From: Anopheles merus | Lineage: Eukaryota > Arthropoda > Insecta > Diptera > Culicidae | Assembly: GCF_017562075.2 (NCBI RefSeq) | Contig: NC_054083.1 | Location: 7,384,768-7,448,767 of the forward strand | DNA length: 64,000 bases | Direction: 5' to 3' | Shown: positions 52,301 through 61,160 of the stretch, in pieces | Layout: each line of letters begins with the position of its first letter | Position numbering within the stretch: position 1 is the first letter of the stretch | The notes under the pieces: model-generated | Told to the model about the DNA's origin: nothing | Database searches by the model: none | Seen by the model: only the letters and a program-made list of their open reading frames with translations | Program-made: the position numbers and the translations under genes

Positions 52301-55300
52301 GTGATGTACGGGATAGTGATCAGATTTTGGAGAAATCGGCACATTATCCTGATTTGGCGAATGCCAACCACGGCGACTGGTTGTCTGTAAACGAAAGATA
52401 GTATTACTAGGTTAACTAGATAATTCAACATTTTAATCTGATTGGCGGGATGTCGTCCAAAGAAAATGACAGATCTAATGCTAGAACAATTGAATTGCTC
52501 TGCTATATGTTTCAATATTCATTTAAAACTATAGTCAATTTGTTTCACAAATTTGCGATGCTAAAAGCTTTATTGCACAGAGTAAAAGAAGAAGAAGGAG
52601 TAGCTGCATTGCATTAGAGTAAGAATATTATCAAACTTACATGACTTTGGATAGGGGAAACTTCACTGCGTCTTGCAGGACTGCCGATGTTGGAATCTGT
52701 ACCAAAGGTACTGCTTTTGTATCCATTTTGGGACGTCAAGACACTGAAGTTATTGCTGTGAAAAAAAAAAAGAATTGAAAAAATCATTAACTATTGGAGC
52801 AGTCGAACAAGAAAGAGCTATAGTATTCACTTAATGTTTGCATTCTTCTTGAGTTTAAAGATTAAGTATTGCTACCAAATGTATAGTTAAGAGGATTAAT
52901 TGAAATGTAGTGGTATACATTATCGGTGCTGTGGTCATTTTTCAACGCCGGAAAACAAATGACATGAAATTAATTATGCAACACACAGCAATACAGCACA
53001 CAGCACAGCATAACATACCCTATGAATGCCCAACATTGACTTCTAATCTGTAGCTGGTTGGTTGTAGAGAGTAAACGCTAACTTTAATGATTAAATTTAG
53101 CAATTGTGCAAAGAATAGCTGTAGCAGTTCTACTAACGAAATAAAAAATTGTTCGTGCTTTCTATTATGTGTAAACGGTCTCATCTGGGATTAGGGAATC
53201 GGGAATCCGACAACTGCATTTGTTCAAAGCTTTCCCCTATGAGCATTTCACATTCGTTAACTCAATTGGTTGTGAAAGTGAAAAACTTATCAAGTGTATC
53301 ATCAAATTGTGGCCGCTTGTCGAGTAGGATCTGCAGAAGTTTCAGAAAGTTTTCCGCATGGTGTACAAGAATGTACGTGTCATAAAGAGAGTACGTGTGG
53401 TTAGAAGCACGTAATGTTAGATATTAAAGCGGCAAGCATTTCTTAGAACAATTTTAGTATGACCAGATGTCAACATTTGTTCAAAATACATATGGCCTGA
53501 GTTGTCGTCCTAAAAAACATTGCTCAAAATAGGAAATAAAATCATTTATAATGGTTTGCACACATTATTTTACCAAATATTTAAAATGAAATGCCAAACA
53601 TAGTGTAGTGGTTACGAAATTTATTCTTATATCTATTGGGCGTCGTTGTGCAGCATGAAGAAAAGTACCCTAAAATATAACAAGGATCGTTAAATACATC
53701 GTTTCCACTCGTGATCTTTTTTCGAGTAAACCAACCCTTTAGATTACTCTATAGTGCAAGCATAGAAAAACGAGCACATAGCAACAAACAAGAGAGCCTA
53801 GATTAAAACAGGTCTAGAAGGAACTTCCTGTTTTACGGATTCTGTGGGGAAACTTTCTCGACACTATTCTTAGCTTAGCTATGGCAAGCACTCACACTAC
53901 TCTTTTTTCGTGGTTTTAGTTTTGTATTGCGGCTATTCGAGTTTTCTCTTTGGTTTTATCGTTTACAGTAGAGCGATAGTGAAAAGAAGACAATGAATAG
54001 AGAAAGTATTTCGATCCCATGACCGACCGGTCGATAATTTTTTTTAAGCACATTTCCCAGTGGAAAAATAAAACCTAGATGCCCCCTAGAACCCTTTCCC
54101 TCGATATGCACGGGTCTTAGGGAATAGATAATAAAAAACAGACCAAAGGGACTACTCTGAGTGGAGTGAACGGTGAAGAGAGCTGGTCGGAGTATACCGT
54201 GTAATTATAACTAATGCGTAGAATAAAACTAGTTGTAATACTTCTTGGAAAGATTCCATGCAAATTTTTCATAGTTTTTGATAAATGACAAATATTGTAC
54301 TATATGATTCATATCAAAACTCTTTCTCGGTGATTGGAGTATCATCTTTTCAAGAACCGCAAAAGGGAAATATAATAATATTTAAATTCTGTATTACACT
54401 GTCACTGACTTCATATTGTAGAATAATGTGCAACAACGAAAACATTAGGCAAGTATTATGGCTGTCTCATTTGAAAAACCTTGAGTTTTTCTGTATTTTT
54501 ATATATTTCATATGCCTTTATAGGTTTTGTTTTGTGTTTTAAATTACTACGATATTATTACGATACGAACATTACATACAAATAAATGAAGTTATTTGAA
54601 ATCCAACCAATCGCACCATGATATTAGCTATGATTTGAAAATACGTGATCAGCTGATAGAATAATTAGAAATGGAAAATGAAGCCTCGGTAGACACACAA
54701 TGTGAAGTCACACAAATGAAACGAATTAAATCAGAATACCTTACAAAGGAGGAACAATAATTGGTGGATTGAGAATATACACATTGAGTGAAACAGTGTA
54801 AAGCTTGCTGTCGGCTATTACCGTTGGAATATAGTGTATGTGTGTGAGTGTGTGTGTGTATTGGTATGTGAGTCTGCTGAAGGTTTGTTAGAAAGCTCAT
54901 GTGTACAAAAGAATCACAACATGCTCATAAATGTTATCACTTGAGGTTCACGAGAAAAAGAAACCATCACCACTCAGTATCTAAACCATTACGTTAATTA
55001 AAAAAGTGTTGTGGAAGATGTCAAGAGCAATCCTGTGACATGAGTTCTTGAAAGGAACATTCAGGAAAATCCCTAATAGTTATTATGGAGGTAGACATAT
55101 TTCTATTCACATCTTTAACATTTTATTGATGTTTGTAAAACATATGCTTATCTTTGTATAACAAGCTGTGTTGATTAATGAAAACCAAAGTAGCAACGTG
55201 CTCAGATCAATATTCACACGACGTTATTCAATGTGTTAAATTGCATTACAGCGTAAAATGGTAAATTACACCATTTGATTTTAATGAAGCTTTCTAGAAT

Positions 55301-58300
55301 CAGTAGTGGATGCAAGCTCGGTCAATATCATCATACACACATAGCTGCATGAAATTAAATTTTATCCAACATGAAATTCATCGCGCTCATCCAATTTTTC
55401 AGAATGATCCATGCAGATGTCAACGCAGTTGAAATGCGACGTGACGGAACAGAAATGGTAATCGGATTTCATTTACACATGGAATCATAGTCGCGAATCG
55501 TTGCTCATGCACGAGAAATGACGTATAAACCAGGAGGAATGAGTGTATCGGCGTTGTCGTTTTGGCTAAAGGTTCGTTAGCTTTTTGGATTGAAGCTGGT
55601 GTGGGGTCTTAGTGAAAATGTAACAATCGAGAAGGGTATGACTGTTTCACTCTACATGTGTGTATGTAGCAGATAGAAGGAAAGAATAATTATAATACAC
55701 ATGATTTACAATTTTACGTCATAGGGGCTGATGTATTTAGTATATGGTCATTATGCTATTGATGCTATTGATCATATATGCTATGAATATGAGATGTCAT
55801 ACGATGAAACCTCGTATTTAAATAACATTTCGTATCATAGTCTACCGGCTATCTCATAAGCAAATTTAGTTAAACGTAGTAAAAAATATGAATACATATA
55901 TTTGTGTTTTCGGATACATCTGACCATTTTGAAAAAAATCTTTAAAATAAGTAAATATTCTATAGAAAAGGAAAAATTAAAAAGGATAGAGTTGAATACA
56001 TTCTGAAATAGTTTGAAATTACCCTGGATGTCTGGGAACTTGTTTATAACATGTATAGTTATGAAGTGTTTACTTAAAATGCCAGCGCATCACTTTTAGA
56101 GTTCGTGTTTTGTTGCATTCATGAACAAGCATAAAGATGGAGAAAGAAAAGTTGCTAATAAATAAAGCTCAAGAATCAAGAGTCATTTAGACAGAAATTA
56201 CTCGCCTACTGTCAATGATAAATAGAAGCGATTGGTAAATTGCCAAACACAGCAACGAACCGCTAACTGTCAGCAGGATGGATGATTGGATACCAATACA
56301 AATCTGTCTAGACAATGTACAATAGGTTTGCCTTCGATGCTATCGAGGGAATGGAATCTTTTGGCAAATCTCTTGGTACATCGACAGTCCCATGAAATAA
56401 TTGTGCTGAAACCGATTTTCTGCAATGAATTTGGCTTTATTGCCGTGGCTAAAGGAATGAAGAGAAGAGAAAGCATCTAGCGATTTTAAATCATCCATTC
56501 GAAGCACATTCAACGCTGTTCCAGACGATGTTAGCCTAAAACACAGAAGACATGGCCTTGCGTTAGAAATAATCAGGAAATCGATTTCATTTATTATTGG
56601 CTCATAAAATGTTCCATGGGAGTTGTGCTTAGCTTTTTTCGATTTTTTTTTTCGCACTCGTCCCGATCGTTTGTGCTGAAGTGTTGAAAGATGTCACTTA
56701 ATTGAGGCGTAAAATCAAATCGTACCGTCTGCGAGCTGACATCTGTCAGCTTAAAATGGGTTTTCTATTTTCTGGCTGAGGAGAAAACAACGTGAGTAGA
56801 TTCTTCACAGAAAGACGAAAGCGTCCTCCATCAACACTCATGGCAGCTCCAAATCGAGTTAGTGACACATAAAGACTGGAATAAGCCGGTATGAATGGAA
56901 CTTGCTGAAAAAAAACAAGGACGGAATTGTTTTGAGCCATCAGCAGTTTCTATTTTTGCGGCTCGAAGAAAAGGTAAAAATGGTGCAGAACTGTCGATAT
57001 CGCGGTCGTTATTCCTTTATTGTGAGCTTGAAAGCAAATATTTGGTAAACTCTGCGACGTATAACAATCGAAACCTGTACAAAGAGACAAAAATACACGA
57101 AGGTATGCAAAAGTACGAGCAACTGTGTGTGCATAGGCACAGCAATGATGGATTGCCTTTGCAGAATTGTCTCGAAAAGCTTGCGCAACGGACTGTTTAG
57201 CGCAAGGATAGGGAAGGATATGATGCTTGAATAAGAGACATTGTCTGGGTAGCAAAAGTTCCATCTTGTATAGCACGGACTATTCCAGCGAGCTCGGAAC
57301 AGTTTATGGATATCCTTAAAGTTTGTGACTTGTGCATTGTGGTACACATATTTTCTATTGAGTATCGGGTAAGCTTGAGAATTGTTTACGGAACTATAGA
57401 GTACATGCCACCATAACTACGTCGTACAGTACGTCGGCACACGTTTGTATACGAAGAGTATTGTTGGTAAAATATTCTATTCGTTGGCCAGTTTTTCATC
57501 AACATCATCATTCTCATCGTAATCATGTGGTGCATTCCAAAGATGTAGTCATTCCAGACAAAACCGCAATTGTTTGTTGAAGGCTTTTGGGGTGAACATT
57601 TCAAGGTCTAATAAAAAGACAGACTTGACAGCAAAAAGTATCTTGTCGCTTTGCAATGTGGTTCCATGTTGAACGGTACATAAATGGTCTGTATCTGCAA
57701 CGTACGTTATTCCTACAATCATGAAATGCTGAGTAATGAAAACTTGTCGTGAGTCTGCTTCTGCGGATCTCGTTTTTTGTGAGAGTAGTTGTTATGGCAA
57801 ACTTAAGAAACTTTCAGTATGTCGAATGAGCTTTGAGTATGGTAAAAAAAATAGTAGTTTATACAAACTAAAAAATATTAATATACATTTCACCTAAGAG
57901 TTACACATTTGAATAACTAGTGGTGTTAGTTTTTGGCGATGAAACAGCATTAAAAATGAAGTTTGTAAAGTAAAGAATGGTAATGGGATGGAAATCGAAC
58001 TATTTTAGTTTTTATTTTATGCAATTTAATCAGTATAGGCGTAATCAGTATAGGCTTGCCTGATGTTAATGGTGTAAAAAGTATATTTTATCTTTATAAA
58101 ACGCTCTCAACAGACTGTATCTATGAAGTAAGTCTGTTATGTTTTGGACGTGTATTCCAATAAAGTTTGAGTAACGTTGAAACCAATCAAGACGTAAAAA
58201 CATAAAAGCTGATTATAGTCGTTAGATGTTTTGATCATGTTATGTGCGGTGAAGCAAAATTGCTCTTTGTCAATCTGCATTGCAACAACGAAAGGTAAAT

Positions 58301-59337
58301 GCAGCGTAGTTGCAGAGGCTAAGGACATTTGGGAAGTGAAAGTTGAACGAGTCCGTATGGCACGTGCATCGGTAGCAAATGATGGCTCAGAATGAATGTG
58401 ACATGAGTTTTTTTTTGCATAGTCATATCTTATCTATCTATCTATATCTGTTAAACTTTCGTTTTCATTATTTGTTTGTGAAATTACTTGACACCATCTG
58501 CTAGAAACGCAGAGTAAGCTTTCACGGGAGTCCATATTCGGGAGCAATATGAAAAACATAGTTTAGTTTAGTTTAGCAGATTAGTTCAGTTTACTTCAAA
58601 AATGAAATTTGTGGAAATGAGGATTGGAATCAACGATTTTCCTGTTCTAAAGTATAAACGTATATTAAGTTATGTTATGATCGAAAGTCGCCGTTTTTTT
58701 TAATAAATTATAATTACAATTTAAATAACTATAACAACTATTATCAGAATTGAGCTCCTTCACCGCTCTTAGCAGAAAATTTTGTTGCATGAAGCATAAC
58801 TAAACAATTATAAATATAATTATTTAAGAACCAGATGAACGTTTCAATTGAAGTCACCACAAAAGCCTCTATGTCAAGCATTTATTTTGAAATATATCCT
58901 TTCTGCCGAAGCAAATGTTTGAATTTGTACGTGATGTGGCTAAAAGCTAATATCTACACTAGAGCTTGTGAAATAAACAATGGGTTACAGTGTTTTTAAA
59001 TTAGGTATACAAAAACAGAGCTATCCAAACAAAAAGCTATAAATAAAAATGATACCTCTACTTCAATTTGTTGTAAAAAAAAGTTGCATTCTTCATCCTT
59101 TTCGATAAAACTGTTCTTTTTTAGTACACAAGGCTCGTCTTGATTACAAATATCAGATTTCTACTCTTCCATGACAGAAGGTTATACAATGGCGTATATC
59201 AGTGAATCCCAGCATCGTATCCTTTTCGTAATATCCGATTCGACTTACCCGTTGTTTCCGGATTTATTTTTGTTTCCCTTTTTTCTCGGTCGCACAATAT
59301 GATTTTCCATCCATGATCGTAATTTGGAACCAAACAT
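37647..59337 (-). CDS. Large Ser/Asn/Pro-rich adaptor-like protein, nine coding exons (GUK-holder/NHS-like candidate)
   Basis: Nine exons joined across GT-AG introns give one reading frame of 1453 residues: 59337-59249, 52755-52641, 52384-50821, 43106-42865, 42344-42125, 40000-39832, 39757-39521, 39463-37839 and 37747-37647. The N-terminus is MFGSKLRSWMENHIVRPRKK. The middle is low complexity (Asn, Gln, His and Ser runs) ending ESAYSTGYSTDGTSPG, followed by PEYYINIRTGTHYFPKG. Later come SPSPRQRCRIRTNPW, KFDESYHYEKETDILS, an acidic DSDPTDCPTDIDTGQDAGDE stretch, a Lys/Arg-rich patch, a helical segment around KALLRADLEADVKYKQLIHE, PPPLPPREP and SPPPPPPRR ligands, and a C-terminal helix around AEIKRSLEDQSVELHEL. 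No enzyme domain, signal peptide or membrane segment is seen. It looks like a cytoplasmic scaffold. GUK-holder, the Drosophila Discs-large/Scribble partner related to Nance-Horan protein, is my best guess from memory of these motifs, at about 40%. The first exon may be one of several alternative starts. Confidence 0.85.
37839..39463 (-). CDS. Adaptor-like gene, coding exon 8
   Basis: Acceptor TTCCTTCCAG, donor GTAAAC; 1625 bases. In order it encodes the acidic Asp/Thr-rich patch with DLLDLDFIDTGS, a basic QRIQRSKRS...KRRKKLVRTRKK segment that could be a nuclear localisation or membrane-binding patch, the helix EVHSLHSRILAISESEKALL and onward, proline-rich PPPLPPREPQPPPTP, MLRNCEADLKRELAKTCS, SPPPPPPRR followed by Arg/Ser-rich sequence and a DSDSDE acidic cluster, and SEPLKRKIYTCSAAFEKIQRS. 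Confidence 0.95.
39521..39757 (-). CDS. Adaptor-like gene, coding exon 7
   Basis: Acceptor CATAATTGCAG, donor GTGAGC; a 57-base intron separates it from exon 8. It encodes a Ser/Thr-rich start, VDRKPFTPKTLKKMADLS, an acidic NQDSDEDATLNEMMG stretch and KFDESYHYEKETDILS, which looks like a conserved short linear motif. Confidence 0.92.
39832..40000 (-). CDS. Adaptor-like gene, coding exon 6
   Basis: Acceptor TTTCTGATGCAG, donor GTAAGA. It encodes SPSPRQRCRIRTNPWLTTAD, then a Ser/Gly/Asn-rich tail. Without splicing at 39832 the frame would meet TAA at once, which supports the donor. Confidence 0.9.
40250..40315. repeat. CT/GA dinucleotide microsatellite in intron 5
   Basis: About 32 CT units within the intron of the minus-strand gene. 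In the transcript it is a GA run. No role can be read from the sequence. Confidence 0.95.
40468..41057. mobile_element. hAT-like foldback element, 590 bp, perfect 8-bp duplication
   Basis: It starts TAGTGATGGA and ends TCCATCACTA, a perfect 10-bp terminal inverted repeat. The flanks are ATACATAC on both sides (40460-40467 and 41058-41065), a perfect 8-bp target duplication as hAT elements make. Both arms hold tandem, degenerate units of about 20 bases (GTAGGTTCATACGAGTTCA) in opposite orientation, plus the shared CCGTGGGTGCAACGAGTT. It has no coding capacity. The clean duplication suggests a fairly recent insertion. Confidence 0.9.
42125..42344 (-). CDS. Adaptor-like gene, coding exon 5
   Basis: Acceptor GGCTTTCAG, donor GTGAGT. 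It encodes HVSVPRAPVPNAPNLSSFKP, a Gln/Pro/Asn-rich linker and SPIMQKNLGMQHYRSIE. A long overlapping ORF (42176-42784) is in another frame and reads through the intron; it is a shadow. Confidence 0.88.
42345..42864 (-). other. Intron 4 of the adaptor-like gene
   Basis: 520 bases, GTAAGA to TTTCAG. Nothing else is recognised inside. Confidence 0.85.
42865..43106 (-). CDS. Adaptor-like gene, coding exon 4
   Basis: Acceptor ATCTTTGGCAG, donor GTAAGA. It encodes GCSYTPEYYINIRTGTHYF, PKGTTLPGALHGRTSAGFDR, an Ala/Ser-rich linker, then KFKCALNRIEEKHVEFCVD. The Tyr/Ile-rich opening is one of the most conserved-looking parts of the protein and directly continues the YSTGYSTDGTSPG motif of exon 3. Confidence 0.9.
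44113..44643. mobile_element. Foldback element with CAGGGGCGGATTTAGG-type ends
   Basis: The right end, read inverted, is CAGGGGCGGATTTAGGGGCA and onward through GCGGCCC and GCGGGGG. The left end has CAGCGGATTTTCCTAAAAGC and GCGGCCGCGGGGGG, a diverged match. The ends are hAT-like, but I see no clear 8-bp duplication. The centre is AT-rich and non-coding. Confidence 0.6.
44984..45180. other. CG-rich block in an AT-rich intron
   Basis: A short segment rich in GGCGGC and GACGA words lies in AT-rich surroundings. On the plus strand it can be read as Ala/Asp/Glu-rich codons over a short distance, but there is no long ORF. It may be an exon fragment, a retrocopy remnant or a chance island. Confidence 0.25.
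45303..45613. mobile_element. hAT-like MITE, 311 bp
   Basis: Ends CAGTGCTCTCCAACCT and AGGTTGGAGACCACTG form a 16-bp terminal inverted repeat with one mismatch. The flanks are ctttaaac and cttcaaac, an 8-bp target duplication with one mismatch. Both have T at position 2 and A at position 7, as in hAT targets. It has no coding capacity. Confidence 0.88.
47591..47733 (+). mobile_element. tRNA-derived SINE, 3'-shortened copy
   Basis: A box TGGTACAGTCG (47603-47613) and a B box in GGGTTCAAACTCC. The body runs to CACTGAAAGCTAAGTTT without the GAAGAAG tail. It is antisense to the host gene. Confidence 0.8.
49186..49208. repeat. Short CCCTATA tandem run
   Basis: Three units of CCCTATA. Too short to be telomere-related, and dipterans lack simple telomeric repeats of this kind. 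Confidence 0.6.
50821..52384 (-). CDS. Adaptor-like gene, coding exon 3 (low-complexity core)
   Basis: Acceptor CGTTTACAG, donor GTAAGT; 1564 bases. It begins TTSRRGWHSPNQDNVPISPK, then a long disordered region with Asn runs of five to eight, Gln-rich, Ser-rich and His-rich (HGHHHHHSHG) segments, a short EELLEELHSFESTR-like helix (NELLEELHSFESTRNKRQ), and ends PESAYSTGYSTDGTSPG, which continues into exon 4. The amino-acid runs are encoded by AAC/AAT and CAG-type repeats and probably vary in length between individuals. Confidence 0.95.
52385..52640 (-). other. Intron 2 of the adaptor-like gene
   Basis: 256 bases, GTAAGT to TTTACAG, with no other feature. Confidence 0.88.
52641..52755 (-). CDS. 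Adaptor-like gene, coding exon 2
   Basis: Acceptor T-run plus CACAG, donor GTAAGT. It encodes NNFSVLTSQNGYKSSTFG, then TDSNIGSPARRSEVSPIQSH. It is only 115 bases, and its phase fits both neighbours. Confidence 0.88.
52756..59248 (-). other. Intron 1 of the adaptor-like gene
   Basis: This 6.5-kb AT-rich intron has no coding segment I can support. Other first exons of the gene could lie inside or beyond it. ORFs of 60-112 codons at 56.3-57.6 kb lack motifs. A short ATCT run (minus-strand GATA-type sites) lies at 58430-58446. Confidence 0.7.
59249..59337 (-). CDS. Adaptor-like gene, first coding exon (candidate)
   Basis: The ATG at 59337-59335 opens MFGSKLRSWMENHIVRPRKK followed by GNKNKSGNNG and a strong GTAAGT donor. 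The two bases left over complete a Gly codon with the first base of exon 2, so the phase fits. The frame is open further upstream to 59457, but the MFGSK start is preferred because the following basic, amphipathic peptide looks like a defined N-terminus. Fit by chance is possible (one in three for phase). Confidence 0.68.
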
Positions 59338-59830
59338 CTTTCGTTTCCCAGTAGACTCATACACAGCAGATAAATCTTTTTGTTTTATCTGGAATGGTGG
59401 CTGTTGTGTTAAAATGAATGTCTTATTTTTCGAACTATCACTTAGAGTAGCGAACACTTGGAGCTCGTGGCACGTTTTGTGATGTCACTGCTAAATGTAG
59501 TTGGTTAGTATTGGCTTAAGTGTCACTGTATTCGGTAGACTAGAAATGTTCTGCAAGTTGCTAATGTTTTTTGTTTGCTTTAGTAACCGTTCTTTGTTCG
59601 CAGTGTACTCTTTTCTTTCGTCAAACGTGCTCTTATTTTTTGGCACACGCAACCGCACTTTTTCGTACATACATTTTTATACAATCTACACTTCCTACAT
59701 TGAATGTGATTGTACGTTTCCTTTATCCGAGCGAGTAAACGAAAAATACGCGAACAAACAAACACAGACGATGCGAAATGAAATACGAAGAGCTACACTT
59801 AATTCACTGGCAGCTTGTCAGCCACTTTAG
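59338..59830 (-). other. Probable 5' leader of the adaptor-like gene
   Basis: Read on the minus strand, this stretch has the mixed composition and GTGCGGTTGCGTGTGCC-type words common in dipteran 5' leaders. The 109-codon plus-strand ORF at 59501-59830 is on the opposite strand and has no motif. The transcription start is not resolved. Confidence 0.35.
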
Positions 59831-60962
59831 ATATGGAGCAGAGGAATAGCCTTTGGCGTCTCGTGTTGCTAGTAACCTGAAAATGAAAAGAATAAAGGAA
59901 AAAATATGTTTAATTTCTACCCATTTCACATGAATTGCATTTCTTCGTAAATACGATTAATTTTTTTGTAAGGCCCTTTCTTTGATAACGCCGAGCTGAC
60001 GTCGAGTATTGTTGTTTGGGCAAATTTTTGTCTGAACTATTCACATTCTCTAGATTTTTTGTATCGTTATTATCAGGTTTGTAGGGTTCGTTTGAGGAGA
60101 ACAAAACGGTAAAGGATTCCATAGGAGACCGACATCAATGAGATTAATAAGAGTCTTGAAATTCCCGTTGAAGCAAAAAGTTGCCTTCCGGCATTTTTGT
60201 TGAGCGACCATTTTCAGTAGATACTTATTTTTAAATGATACTGACAAAGATAAAGCAAAGTTTTGAAACTACCAAGTCAACAGTTTGGTGTTAACATACT
60301 AGATAGTTTAGAGTTTACATACTATATAAACCGAATTTTGGTTGAATAATGGACTGAGATAGACACTTGGTTATATTTTAATTAACAATAATACAATAAC
60401 ATCAATTCAAGTGTATCTTTAGTGAATGTTTGAATTTAACGAAAATCGTCACATACGACTCTACATTGCATAATAGTGAAACAAATACTTCATATATGTT
60501 GTGGTATTATTGAAATGTAAGGTAATGTACTTTTTTCTGTCGAATCTCACTGCATTAAGTTTACTATCGTTTGAATTTAAATGTATATAGTACTGGGTAT
60601 TCAAAATCGGAACACCAGTATTCGATGGATAGTTTGCGTTGTATATATAAATATCCTAGAATTATAAAACGTCGCGAAAACTGCGCAGTGGGGTTATTTT
60701 GTCTTCTTTCTTTCACGAAAATATATATCTACACGATAATGAGAATCGAAAATACTCTTTTCTAGGAAAAAACAGGGCAAATGAAAAAAGTCTTCATAGT
60801 AAGAACAGCGGCCGAATTCGAAGTGTCGGATTGTGTGTACCCAGCACTGTAGCTCAATTTAAGGATTTCCTTGCACACAATGTAGACTATTCGTAACGAT
60901 TATGTGAAGTTGGTGAGATTTTGGTAGGTGTAGCAGTAAAGAAAGGTAAAAGAAGAAAATTA
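59831..60962. other. Upstream flank, nothing recognised
   Basis: AT-rich DNA without coding potential that I can support. Confidence 0.5.
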
Positions 60963-61160
60963 AGGGCTAGTATCGTGGTACAGTCGACTATTCACACGAC
61001 TTAACAACATATCAGCCATGGCTTCAAGCCCCGACCGGACCGTGCTCCTATACGAAGAACTGAATATTCTGCTATGGTAAATCAACAAGTCACTGAAAGC
61101 CAAACACAAACAGGCCTTGGCCGACATCAGTTGCTGAGCATAAAGAAGAAGAAGAAGAAC
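60963..61160 (+). mobile_element. tRNA-derived SINE with GAAGAAG tail
   Basis: A box TGGTACAGTCG (60976-60986), B-box-like GGCTTCAAGCCCC, the body through CACTGAAAGCCAAACACAAA, and a tail GCATAAAGAAGAAGAAGAAG. The 3' end after GCCAAA differs from that of the copy at 17573, so at least two subfamilies are present. Confidence 0.85.

Noticed and set aside
59501..59830. 109-codon plus-strand ORF next to the first exon of the minus-strand gene
   Set aside because: It lies opposite the probable leader and shows no motif. Treated as a shadow of non-coding DNA.
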